From Calcarisporiella thermophila CBS 279.70 (lineage: Eukaryota > Calcarisporiellomycota), in contig NW_027192198.1 of the NCBI RefSeq assembly GCF_041956535.1, positions 698,811 through 762,810 of the forward strand: a DNA stretch of 64,000 nt. The letters run 5' to 3'. Under the pieces are notes generated by a model, which made no database searches, was not told the origin of the DNA, and saw nothing but the letters and a program-made list of their open reading frames with translations. The translations under genes and the position numbers were made by a program. Positions 24,646-34,326 of this stretch are shown here, piece by piece (positions within the stretch are counted from its first letter, which is position 1; each line of letters opens with the position of its first letter).

Positions 24646-27317
24646 TCAGTGGCCGTCTCGTCTCAAACTCGTAAGGCGCCCGATCAGCCGAACTAAATCC
24701 TTGGACGATGTCAAATGCCAGTTGGCCATCGTCTTCTTATTGGCCGTCCCGATGGTGATGCAGAAGCGCTCTCGCGCCACGGATCCCGCCTGCCGAATAG
24801 CGCGGAACATGTCCTCATCGGTGCGATCATCGCCAGCGCAGAGGACCAATTCACCCTCTCCGGCGTGGGCCGCGAGCAGGCGCTGCACTACTCCTCCCTT
24901 GTTGATGGAGGACGGGCGAACTTCGAGATTCTTCTTCCCAACGAGAATGTCGACCGGCAATTTGGAGACGATCGCATGCTTCAGATGATTCTGGCATTCT
25001 TTTGCTTGGAACTCGCCATAGGCCGGGTCGGCCATCCGATAATGCCAGGTTATGGAGCACACCTTGTGCTCGATAAAGGATCCTTGTGTCCGCTCCATGT
25101 AGTAGTTGAATATGGCATTGACTTCGGCTTGCCAGCTCATGTCAAGTTGCTCCGTCAAATTCACCCATTTCTCGCTACCAGGTTGCCGCATAAAGCACCC
25201 GTGCTCTGCACTCAATCCTAGGTTTCGAATCCCCCCCAGCCATTCGGCAAGTGTCTGCTGGTCTCGCCCCGAGATCACCCACACCACATTCTGAGGATCA
25301 TCGCATAGCATCTGGAGATACTTAAGCATCTCCTCACTGGGCGTTGCTTCGTGGGGTTGCTTGCGGATGGGGGTGAGGGTTCCGTCATAGTCGAACATGA
25401 GGAGGCGATGTTTGCTTGATTTGTATTTCTCCACAAGAACTTCCTCATCCAGAAGTGGAGTGGGGCACGATTGGTCGGGGGTGCTTGCATTGGCCAGTAA
25501 CTGCATAATCAGGTTGGTTGCCCAGTACTTTGCGGTATGTGCGGTTACATGGTTGTAGAGCTGCGCGTGCTTGACTACTTTTTCTTCAGGCGACATGGTC
25601 AAGGCCTCGTGGATCGCATTCGCCACCATACTGTAATCCCAGGGGTTCACGTGGATGGCCGCGGCTAGTGATCCGGCGGTGCCCGTGAATTCTGACAGAA
25701 TCAGGGGGCCATGCCCCTCGCGTTGGCAGATGACATATTCGAGTGATGTGGTGTTCATCCCATCGCGAATGGATGTGATCAAGGCTACATCTGCGACGGT
25801 GAGGAGTGCATAATACTCGTCCCTGTCTATGTGTTGATGGTAGTGGTGAACGGGTGTGAATTCCAGCGAACCATATGTCCCATTGATGTCCGACACGATT
25901 TCCGAAATCTTGTGCTCCAATTTTGCCGACTCACGCACCCCCGGCGAAGTCACCTGTATCAGAACCACCTTGCCTCGCCACTCAGGGAAATCTTCGAGGA
26001 ACTTCTCAAAGGCGGCCAGCTTCTGCTTAACTCCCTTGACAACGTCCAGCTTGTCTCGGGCAACAATGATCTTTTTCCCAGCATACATCTCTCGGATAGC
26101 CTTGATCTTGGGGGCGACTCCAGGGGCCTTCCGCCATGCGTCCACGCGCTCCGCATCTATACCGATAGGGAAGGTTTGTACCGTGACAAGATGGCCCTTG
26201 GCATCCACTCCCGTCGGAGTTGATTCGTATCCTAATACACGCGTGCAGCTACTGATGAAGTGACGAGAGTAGGAGTAGGTCTGGAAGCCAACTTGGCTCG
26301 CGCCCAGCATTCCTTTCAAAATCTCAGTGCGTTCTGTAAACGAAATGAAAAAACAAAAGGGTCCATTAGCAAGCGATATACGAGAGCGCCATTTCCCTGC
26401 TTCCAAGATACTAACTCGGTAGACACCGGAAAATCTCAGAGCTACAGAAGGGGGCATGGTGGAAAAGCCCAATGTGCGCCGAGGGGAACATCTCTCGTAA
26501 CATATGCGGAAGGAGAAGCAAATGATAATCATGTACCCAGACTAGGAACAGGGAAAGAGTTCAAAAACCAGGCTCCAAGGCGTTGGAAAAAAAAAAGACT
26601 TACTAATATCCCCAGGTTTATAGATCCGTTTAATAGCTTCGGCGAATTGGCGGTTGACGGCAACGTAGTCATCCCAGTGTCGTGACTGGTCTTGCGCCTC
26701 CATCGCGGTATCCCAGACCAAGTAATGAAGTAACGGCCACAGCACTTTTAAGTAATGAACAAAGTTAATTAGTCATCCATAGGTGCCAATTTCTCCACCC
26801 CCCCCCCCCCTTCAACCCTGTTTAAACTACCTGATTTGCAGTAGCCTTCATAGTGACCTGCCGATATTTTGTCCTCCAAAAATACAGGGACAATCTTCCC
26901 TTCTCTCCAGAGTTGCTCTTGTAAACTTTTCTTGTAATGGGGATATAGCATGCAAGATTCTATTAACTCGCCCTTTTCATCGGAACAATGGCCCACCCAT
27001 CCAACGTGAATCGACTCTCCCCATTCCTCCTGCAGCGAGCGAATGCCTGCATATAAAGCCGAGTGGCCACGGCGAGTTGTGAAGTGCCAGGTTGGATTCT
27101 GGAGCTGTTGTGGCGAGGGCCGTCGGGAAAATTTGGCCGTGGGGGTGGAACTGTTGGTCGCAGTGGAGGATGCGGAGGTGGCGCAAGGGGTGGTGGGGTG
27201 TTCGCCTTGGAGGATGCAGTTGACGGGGATTTGATGTGTAACACTGATGATGCGGCCTTTGCCCTCTTGAACCCGAGTTGGAAGAACGGAGGAGAGATTG
27301 ATTTGTTTGGCGACCAT
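24646..27317 (-). CDS. TPS2: Trehalose-6-phosphate phosphatase (Tps2-type, GT20 plus HAD phosphatase)
   Basis: Four exons (27317-26831, 26744-26604, 26541-26416, 26333-24646) encode 813 residues. The N-terminal ~490 residues form a glycosyltransferase family 20 domain (ISVTHQIPVN, VWVHDYHLLLLPHML, ARDKLDVVKGVKQKL, VALITSIRDGMN). The C-terminal part is a HAD-type trehalose-phosphatase with the catalytic MFDYDGTLTP (Asp near 564), VISGRDQQ, and GDDRTDEDMF near the end. The HAD Asp pair and DDRTDE are intact, so it should dephosphorylate trehalose-6-phosphate. Two-domain proteins of this kind (Tps2, Tsl1) join Tps1 in the cytosolic trehalose synthase complex used in stress and spore tolerance. 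The phosphatase motifs favour Tps2 over the regulatory Tsl1. Whether the GT20 part is catalytic is uncertain. Confidence 0.9.
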
Positions 27318-27686
27318 GGGAGTTTACAGAAAACTATATAGATGCAATGACAACAAGCTACAGTGAAAGAAGATAACTGGTGTGGCCAGAGAGGGGAACG
27401 TGGAAAGAAAGGGAAGGGATTTGATAAGCAGTAGTTTCAAGAGGAAAAAAAATTAAGGGCTAGGGTTTTTGGAGCGATAATTATCTCGGGCGTTTGAGAT
27501 TACCAAAATTTGGAATTGCAGAAGACGTCACTTCCCAGCGGAATATTAAAACGGCGTGGATAGGACAACCACGATAGCGGCAACAAAGACCACTTTTTAG
27601 ACCATTAAGAGAATTCGATGTTTTATTTCCCATTTTTTTGCTTCTAAAACACATTAACCATTAATATATGTTCCAAACCCCTCGGA
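27318..27686. other. Intergenic, 369 bp
   Basis: Promoter side of the trehalose gene and 3' flank of the acyl-CoA dehydrogenase gene. No features are seen. Confidence 0.5.
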
Positions 27687-29289
27687 TCATTGAGTTGCCT
27701 TCACTTCGTCTGCAATGGCCCTGCTAATAATCAGCCGCTGGATTTGGGCCGTGCCTTGAATCATCGGATTGCATAAATAGATTAGATTTCAAACAAGATG
27801 ATAAGAGACGAAACCTTAATTACCCTCATAAATTTGGAAGATTTTTGCGTCACGCATCAACTTCTCTACTGGATATTCCGTATTGAAACCATTACCACCA
27901 AAGACTATGGATGCACAGAAATTCAGCTTATGAGGGACACCCTTTTCCTTTGCAAAACCTTCTCCACTTACTCTGTACAGCATCCGTAGCACACTTGTTT
28001 GCGACGTCCGCGGCAAGCTATAAGAGGAGCCATCAGATGTTATGACACATTCAATGAGTAGCGTTGAGCAGCGTTGTCAATCTGGATTCTTACCGCCTTT
28101 GCAATCGATGAGTAGTAGGTAGGTCTCTGGCCCTGATCCTTGAGCCAACCAGCCCGCCATACCATCATGCGTGCACTCTCAATACCGATGGCCTAGGAAA
28201 TAACAAAATTGGGTCAGAGAATGCGAGGGGCCAGCGATAATTCGCATAGGATGTTTACCATATCGGCTAGCATGAACGCTACGCTCTGATGGTTGATGAT
28301 TGGCTTGCCCATGGTCTTGCGCTCAAGCGCGTATTTTGCTGCCTCGTCCATTGCTCGACGGGCAAGTCCCACTGCGGCGGACGCAACCAGAGGTCGGGTA
28401 ATATCAAAGGCCGCCATAGCAATCTTAAAGCCTTGACCAATCTCTCCAAGCCTGTTTTCATCGGGAACCTCCACATCCTCAAACGTGATTCCGCGAGTAT
28501 CACTAGCACGTTGGCCCATATTGATCTCTTTGCGGCCCACCTGAATACCCTTGCTGTCCGCATCAACAATGAACCCAGTAAAAGCCTTACCAGCATTGGC
28601 CTGAGGATCCGTCTTTGCTAGGACGAAATACCTATATTCAAAAACACGTTAACTTGAATCAATCGATGCCTCCAAAGCGAGCCAATTTTGTATTACCAGT
28701 TTGCCTTTCCACCATTAGTGATCCACATTTTCTGTCCATTAATCACCCACTTATCCCCTTTTTTCTCTGCCTTGGTAGAAATTCCCGCTACATCCGATCC
28801 TGCACCAGGCTCTGTGACACAGTAGGCCGCCATTAAAGGCTCCTCGGTCATCCGCCCCAAATATTTTTTCTTCTGTGCATCGTTGCCAGCAACAATCACT
28901 GGTGCTTCTGCCAGTCCGTTTGCCTCGATGGCTGTCTGTATCCCCGTGCATCCGTATGCAAGCTCTTCGCTGACGAGGGAGCAATCGAACACACCGAGAC
29001 CCAAACCACCATAGGCCTGAGGGATGTGGGTGTTAACCAGACCTAGCTCCCAAGCCTTTCGGATAATTTCAACTGGATATTCACCAGTTTGGTCATGGTG
29101 TGCCGCTCGTGGGATGATTTCTTCTGCAGTAAACTTGCGAGCAAGATCCTGCATGGACTTTTGTTCTTCAGTCAGCGAAAAGCTAGGGCCAATGCTGCTT
29201 GGAGCTGAGGCAAAGGCCCTCGAAAGCATAACCGAAGAATACCGCCTAAAGCTGGATGTAAGCGGCTTTAGTTTGTTGATGATGGGCAT
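27687..29289 (-). CDS. Medium-chain acyl-CoA dehydrogenase, mitochondrial
   Basis: Six exons (29289-28697, 28631-28259, 28192-28094, 28017-27972, 27904-27824, 27754-27687) encode 419 residues, close to human ACADM (421). It catalyses the first FAD-dependent step of beta-oxidation on medium-chain acyl-CoA. The N-terminal ~35 residues are Arg/Ser rich without acidic residues, like a mitochondrial presequence. Signature segments are [14 protein letters not shown] (FAD/substrate contact), [42 protein letters not shown], and [20 protein letters not shown] followed by IYEGTAQIQR. The Glu in YEG (about residue 397) is the catalytic base position of the medium-chain class. Fungi with a mitochondrial acyl-CoA dehydrogenase, unlike budding yeast, keep mitochondrial beta-oxidation. 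Confidence 0.95.
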
Positions 29290-29425
29290 GGCGAAAATTA
29301 GTGAAAATAGAGAGAGATGTAGCGAAGGGGTAGGGGGTAGAAGCAGGCAATTTATGGCTTGAGCTGAGCCAAAAATGCAAAAAGCACTTGACATGTGATA
29401 TTCAGATTGCAAATACAGTCACGAG

Positions 29426-29691
29426 ATGGCTGTAATAGAGAAATTGCAGGCTCTTCTTCTCTCTTTATTGTTATTGTTTATCGCACCGGTGCATGGCCAC
29501 TCCACTCAACCGGGGCCTAATCCTTCCGGGATGTTTCTTTGCATAGAGCAAGAAGTCAATCTGCCACAGGCCCATTTGAATTTGAAACTTGGTCAGTGGC
29601 TTTTCTGGATCCTTGGATATTATAAAGTTTAAGTTAGCTTGTTGAGGCACATCAATTCAATAGTATCTTGGGTTTAGCTCTCAATTCGTAG
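29426..29691 (+). CDS. Possible small secreted protein
   Basis: The open frame from the ATG at 29426 begins with a strong signal-peptide-like stretch (Leu-rich core, then APVHG-HS). Reading straight on gives 68 residues. Splicing a GTCAGT...GTTTAG intron (29592-29677) gives about 59 residues ending at 29691. Cleavage after VHG would leave His at the mature N-terminus. There is a single cysteine and no known domain. The gene would be divergent from the acyl-CoA dehydrogenase with 136 bp between starts. Support is weak: composition of the leader only. Confidence 0.3.
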
Positions 29692-29899
29692 ATTGTTTTT
29701 CGATTAAGTATAAGAATATTTATTTTTCCAAGTCCATTATTAGATCGGATGAATGGAGGGAACAGATTGATCTAATTAAAGAGGCACGGAAGTAGCCAAA
29801 ATACATTAAAAATATGCTAAATTTACAAAAATATGTGAAATGGAATGTCTATTTGATGGGTGGGGGTGGATGGTGGGCGATATCGAAACGAGTTCGATT

Positions 29900-30103
29900 C
29901 TATCGCATTGAGTAGAAAGAGTACACTTGGGCGGCTCGCCTGTAATTCGGGTTGTTTTGCAAAACGCGCTTCTTTTCTTCTTGAGAGGGTAAACGAGTCT
30001 CAGTGCGGATCACTTTCGGGTCCGATTGAAGTACAACGTAGTAGTCTCGATGATCATATCGAGCCACGGGTTTCTTAGTGAAGTGAGCAATGATATCTGG
30101 CAT
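29900..30103 (-). CDS. Small conserved-looking protein, unknown
   Basis: A single exon encodes 67 residues from the ATG at 30103. The composition is charged and polar (HDHRDYYVVL, RLPSQEEKKRVLQNNPNYRR) with no signal peptide or membrane helix. A TATATAAAAG element lies 46-55 bp upstream on the same strand, which supports a real transcription unit. I do not recognise the family. Confidence 0.5.
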   Translation of the reverse strand: MPDIIAHFTKKPVARYDHRDYYVVLQSDPKVIRTETRLPSQEEKKRVLQNNPNYRRAAQVYSFYSMR

Positions 30104-30148
30104 TCTGATGTTGTGTTTATGTTTCTAGCCATGGCGGATTTCGATCAT

Positions 30149-30158
30149 CTTTTATATA
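30149..30158 (-). promoter_or_regulatory. TATA box of 67-residue gene
   Basis: TATATAAAAG on the minus strand, about 46 bp upstream of the ATG at 30103. Confidence 0.5.
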
Positions 30159-30765
30159 GATAGCTTCGGTAGAAACTCTTCAACCCTCCGTGCTTTTCTG
30201 CCTATCGCGATCGTTTTTTTGGTGATAGGATGAGTAAGCCTAGCCTGTTGAACATTCTAACTAACAAATCCTCTTTTGAGAAAAAAAGCGATACTCGGCC
30301 GTCCGAATCTGTTGGCCAATAGAAATTCATGACGCCACTAAGCGATTCCCGGCTATTAGTTTAAGTAGTGTCTACTTCTGAAATATGGCATGTTTTAATA
30401 TGGTTAAACTCCGAGCTCGACTGTGTTTCCATCAAGCTCTCCTTACTGTGCTGAAATGGATCTCTCATTTTTGACAATGTGATTCAGTGAAATTGCTAGC
30501 ATACTATTTACAACTTCATCTATGTCTCTATGCTCAGCGAATTAAATTTACAGTTAGTGAATACGATACATTTCATCATAGATCTATTTTTCACAGTTGG
30601 ACAAAGGGACTGTAGCACTTCAGAGCTATTTTGGGAGAAGTGTTTGGAAAATATAAAGAAGTATCACGTTTATAAAGGATACTGAAAGAAAAATTAAATA
30701 TTTGATTATTGATGAAACCTCATCTCGGATTATATATACAAGAAATTCAGATTTTGGCAGAGAAT
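30159..30765. other. Intergenic, about 600 bp
   Basis: AT-rich spacer between two minus-strand small genes. No features are supported. Confidence 0.5.
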
Positions 30766-31164
30766 TTATCGGCGCCCGAGTTTTTCAGATTCCTTCTTCA
30801 AATTCTCTTTAAACGCTTGAACAAAAGTATTTACTCGGTGTGATCCTTCTTGAATCAATGGTTGACCTAAAATTACGCATATATAAAAAGGGGTGTAAGT
30901 CCAGATGCACCTATATTCGTATCAGAAAGGAAAAAGAATAATGCCCAAACTTGAGATTTACTTTGATTTTGAAGCTTGGATACTTTCTCGTGAGTCTTGG
31001 CGGCCATTCGATGGAAAGTAGGACTTTGCAATAGCTGGTAAAACAAGAAATAAAATAAGAAAGAAAAATGAGTACCCCTGTGTATAAGCAGATGTATATC
31101 GTGATGGATTCACCCTTTCCGTAATGAACTGATTTGCCCAGTAGCTAATCAAACGTCCGAACAT
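30766..31164 (-). CDS. 74-residue three-exon protein, probably organellar
   Basis: Exons 31164-31114, 31034-30962 and 30866-30766 join in frame through GTGAAT...TTACCAG and GTAAAT...ATTTTAG introns. The product starts MFGRLISYWANQFITER and continues LLQSPTFHRMAAKTHEKV. It ends with a basic helix (AFKENLKKESEKLGRR). The segment with SPTFHRMAAKTHEKV looks like a short conserved motif of small fungal mitochondrial proteins, but I cannot name the family. The location is inference from size and basic, amphipathic character. A single longer open frame over exon 1 and the introns is not the real product, because its continuation is low in coding character. Confidence 0.6.
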
Positions 31165-31304
31165 TTTTATAAAAATGGTATTTTGTGCAGATGGAAGCTC
31201 TCAAAGCCGATTCAACAAAGAAAATAAAAAATGACGAGCTGCGCCACATTCTTAAATGGCACCCTAAGTCGATATTATAAAATAATGACATATAAGTTGT
31301 GTCG

Positions 31305-31999
31305 TGTTACAGGCAAAGGGAGATTTCGTGGAGAGCTGTGCGGATTCCTTAATAATAAAAATAAGAGATTGGTCTTTTAATAAAAGACTAATAATAAAAC
31401 TAATAATAATAATAATAATAATAATATAATGAAATAATAGCTTATCCTCACCTTAATAATAAAAATAAGAGATTGGTGAGGAACAGTAAAACAAAATAGA
31501 GGGGTTTAAATAGAATTAAGAGATAAAGGAAATAGCTCAACTGGTGTTCAAGGATAAATAAAGATAAACCAACAAAATAGCAATCAACCTCAACAAAGTA
31601 ACCATGAGGGAGCATAAGAGTAACCACGAGGGGTCGGCAACGTAGCGGTAAACAATGCTATTGGCTGCTCCACTTTAAAGATATCGCGCTTCCTGAATTT
31701 TTTTTTTTTTGATCAATCAACGGAGACTTTTATTAGTTTCCGTAGCTTACAAGAGTTTAATGATTACAATGAAATAAGAAAAGGGGGGAATAAAGGGTAA
31801 ATTAGATGTATATAGTGATCGGGTATTTGGTGAAAGGTATGAAGTAAAGAGGAGGGGAGGAGGGAAAGAGCGGATTGGGAGAGAGGAAGGGTTGCTTCGT
31901 CACTCCAGTTTCAGTCTTGCTCTATCCGATCGCGCTTCCTGAATGCCTATGTGACTGCCTCTGTGACTTCCCCGTACAAAAACCAATTATCTCGTAACA
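31305..31999. mobile_element. Solo-LTR-like element, family 1 copy A
   Basis: Starts TGTTAC and ends GTAACA (TG...CA with 6-bp inverted ends). It is flanked by GTCG at 31301-31304 and GTCG at 32000-32003, a 4-bp target duplication. The body matches copy C at 51050-52160 nearly base for base over several hundred bases (for example the GGCAAAGGGAGATTTCG start). It holds no coding region, so it is an LTR without internal domain. A 230-bp LINE fragment is inserted inside it, and a local duplication of an AATAATAAAAATAAGAG stretch is visible. Confidence 0.85.
31699..31928 (-). mobile_element. 5'-truncated LINE fragment (LINE-A) nested in LTR
   Basis: A poly-T start (poly-A tail on the minus strand) is followed by GATCAATCAACGGAGAC. 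The whole stretch repeats at the start of the longer copy at 47164. It is flanked by a perfect 16-bp duplication, ATCGCGCTTCCTGAAT, at 31683-31698 and 31929-31944. The tail plus long target duplication indicate target-primed reverse transcription of a non-LTR element. Confidence 0.8.
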
Positions 32000-32003
32000 G
32001 TCG

Positions 32004-32300
32004 NNNNNNNNNNNNNNNNNNNNNNNNNNNNNNNNNNNNNNNNNNNNNNNNNNNNNNNNNNNNNNNNNNNNNNNNNNNNNNNNNNNNNNNNNNNNNNNNN
32101 NNNNNNNNNNNNNNNNNNNNNNNNNNNNNNNNNNNNNNNNNNNNNNNNNNNNNNNNNNNNNNNNNNNNNNNNNNNNNNNNNNNNNNNNNNNNNNNNNNNN
32201 NNNNNNNNNNNNNNNNNNNNNNNNNNNNNNNNNNNNNNNNNNNNNNNNNNNNNNNNNNNNNNNNNNNNNNNNNNNNNNNNNNNNNNNNNNNNNNNNNNNN
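32004..32300. other. Assembly gap (297 N)
   Basis: Unknown bases between the 3' duplication of LTR family 1 copy A and the start of LTR family 2 copy A. Apparent open frames across it are artefacts. Confidence 1.
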
Positions 32301-32896
32301 TTTCGTGTGCTCAAGATAGTTTAAGGAGATATTTGAAAAGAGATTGAAAATATAAAGAAACTAATAATACTCTTGTTACTTCTTGTCCTTACAACACTTA
32401 AGATCTAAAGACTATTTATACACTTAAATTACGTAAAGTAAGTCACAGAAAATATAATCCGAAGGCTGAACCAAAGTCTCGCTACGGAATATTAAATAGT
32501 AACAAACTATTGTCCGTGAAACCGCTTTTTTTTTTGATCAATCAATGGAAACTTTTATTAGGTTAATAGTTCCCAATATTACAAGAAGCAGACGTGAAAG
32601 AGCTTGACGCGAAGTAAGTTATCCACGTCATGTTGACGAGCATCGCTCATTGCGTCAGTAATAGTCGTTATTGTTGTGTTTATCGTGAAAGTCGTGTTTG
32701 TCGTGTTAGAGCCAAAGGGCAAGTGGACAGCAATCTCAAGAAGCGAGTGCTGGTGGGGATTGCGGGGTTCGAACCCGCGCCATTTCGATTATGGCACCTG
32801 AAGTGGACCACTGCACCACCTCTCCCCGTCCGTGAAACCGCTACTATTCGCCTATTTATCCTAGCTTACAGCATATCCCTTCTCTAGCACACGACA
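32301..32896. mobile_element. Solo-LTR-like element, family 2 copy A
   Basis: The right end AGCACACGACA is the inverse of the left end TTTCGTGTGCT, with one mismatch to the expected TGTCGTGTGCT. The left end abuts the gap, so the exact start is unsure. It matches copy B ending at 48751 over more than 150 bases, including ATATAATCCGAAGGCTGAAC. The right flank is GTCG, the same 4 bp that flank LTR family 1 copy A. The end lies 14 bp upstream of a tRNA-Ala gene. A SINE is nested inside. Confidence 0.8.
32527..32827 (-). mobile_element. tRNA-derived SINE (SINE-A) nested in LTR family 2
   Basis: 301 bp, on the minus strand. The right end (32755-32827) is a tRNA-like head with an A box (TGGTGCAGTGG) and a B box (GGTTCGAACCC) in proper order for Pol III. 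The left end is a poly-A tail preceded by TTGATTGATC, the same 3' tail as LINE-A. A perfect 15-bp target duplication, GTCCGTGAAACCGCT, flanks it at 32512-32526 and 32828-32842. The head keeps the T arm but the acceptor stem is imperfect, so it is not a working tRNA gene. Confidence 0.85.
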
Positions 32897-32910
32897 GTCG
32901 TCGTCACTTA

Positions 32911-32983
32911 GGGGAATTAGCTCAAATGGTAGAGCGCTCGCTTAGCATGCGAGAGGCACGGGGATCGATACCCCGATTCTCCA
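32911..32983 (+). tRNA. tRNA-Ala (AGC), copy 1
   Basis: 73 nt fold into a full cloverleaf: acceptor GGGGAAT/ATTCTCC with the G3-U70 pair that identifies alanine tRNAs, D arm GCTC...GAGC, anticodon loop TTAGCAT (AGC), and T arm CGGGG-ATCGATA-CCCCG. No intron. A T run follows within a few bases as Pol III terminator. The A at position 54 of the T loop is also seen in other eukaryotic alanine tRNAs. Confidence 0.97.
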
Positions 32984-33188
32984 CTCCATTTTTGTTTTGT
33001 CCTAGGGCTGTTTCTTATTTCCAAAGCACGCCTGAATACATCTTTTGACTAGCTGCGTCATATTTCTTAATTTGTAGTGTGCTCTTTCTCTCCAAAATTT
33101 TGGCAGCCACAGAATTTCAGATTATGTTCAATTTTCTTTAATTATCTTGCCAAGCTCACGATTTTCTATTGAATCTTTGAAAGAAAAA

Positions 33189-34101
33189 ATGTCCACCAAG
33201 AATCCAAATTCCGACGATGAGCATAACGAGAATCATGAGCAGAAGAATCAAGACTATACCTCCTTTACCAACACTATACGTAAACGTATGCGTGATTTGA
33301 TGAATCCTTCGCAGGATGAAGAGCGCTGGGACGAATATTGTTTGCAATGGTGTAAGCAACAGAGCGGTTCACGGCGATTAGGTGAGGATCCTGAATGCCG
33401 GATGATTTGTTTTCAGAGACAGAGAGAAGAAGATAAGTGGTGGCGTGGATACCGGGTTATTGCGCTAAAAGGAACCAAGACTTGCAATAGTCATATTGAG
33501 AGTGAGTATTTCACAAGATTATTGTATATAAAGTGATTTAATTATTGGCATGTTGTTATCAGATATGAGCCAAAGCATGGTAGATAATCAAGATGTAAAA
33601 GATTCGAGGTGGGTTTTTTCCTCCAATTATGCTCTTTATTCTAAATCTCTAACAAACATAATTCTAGTAGAATTGATAAAAACGAGGAAGCTGTGGTATA
33701 CGAAATCGATATTGGGGAAAAGGTTGAGCAAGCTGGCGCTGAAAGTAATGAATTATTTGGTTTTCGTCTTACACTTTGGCTGTGCATTTACCTATATCAC
33801 TTCTATTTCAGCAACCAAAGTGATCAAACGAACATTCACACCGGTATTTACTCTTCTTACTCGGTATACCAACTCCTTTACCGACGGAACACAATCGGCC
33901 TTTTTCGAGAGATTTGCCGAAACTGTAAAGCGAATGGACGCAGTGCATCTAGTGCACAATGGTGCTGGAAAACTATGGGGTGTGTGGAGTGGGCGGCGAG
34001 AAGGGGAGGATGAAAATAAAGAAACAAAAAAGCGTTCGACTGCAACTACCGAGAAAAATTTAAAGGAAAATGAAGATAAAGGGGATCCGAAAAGCACATA
34101 G
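33189..34101 (+). CDS. Unknown protein with twin CX3C motif
   Basis: Four exons (33189-33501, 33563-33608, 33668-33759, 33812-34101) encode 246 residues. The N-terminus is acidic and polar. At about residues 50-80 there is a twin CX3C motif, CLQWC and CRMIC, spaced by 14 residues, inside a WDEYCLQWCKQQSGSRRLGE context. Twin CX3C pairs occur in small proteins oxidised by Mia40 in the mitochondrial intermembrane space, so import there is a possibility. The C-terminal part contains a mixed hydrophobic segment (FTPVFTLLTRYTNSFTDG) and a Lys/Glu-rich tail. I do not recognise the family. Phases agree across all introns. Confidence 0.75.
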
Positions 34102-34326
34102 CGTTGTTGATGTATGTTTTACTCCGTCTTGTTTTTTTATGTAAATTCTTTGTCAGCCATTCTATCGACACATGCTCAGTTTTAAGCAATATTTTTTTGC
34201 TTGTTATTATATTTTACTTTTATTTTTACAATTCTTCTGTAATTTATTTTGATTAAGGGAATGGAATATACAGAGTAGTGGAGATATTACGTTGAGATAT
34301 ATAGAGGCTTAAAAGACGAGGGAAGT

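Noticed and set aside
31922-32319. Open frames spanning the N runs (also 50984-52147)
   Set aside because: They exist only because N codons contain no stops.
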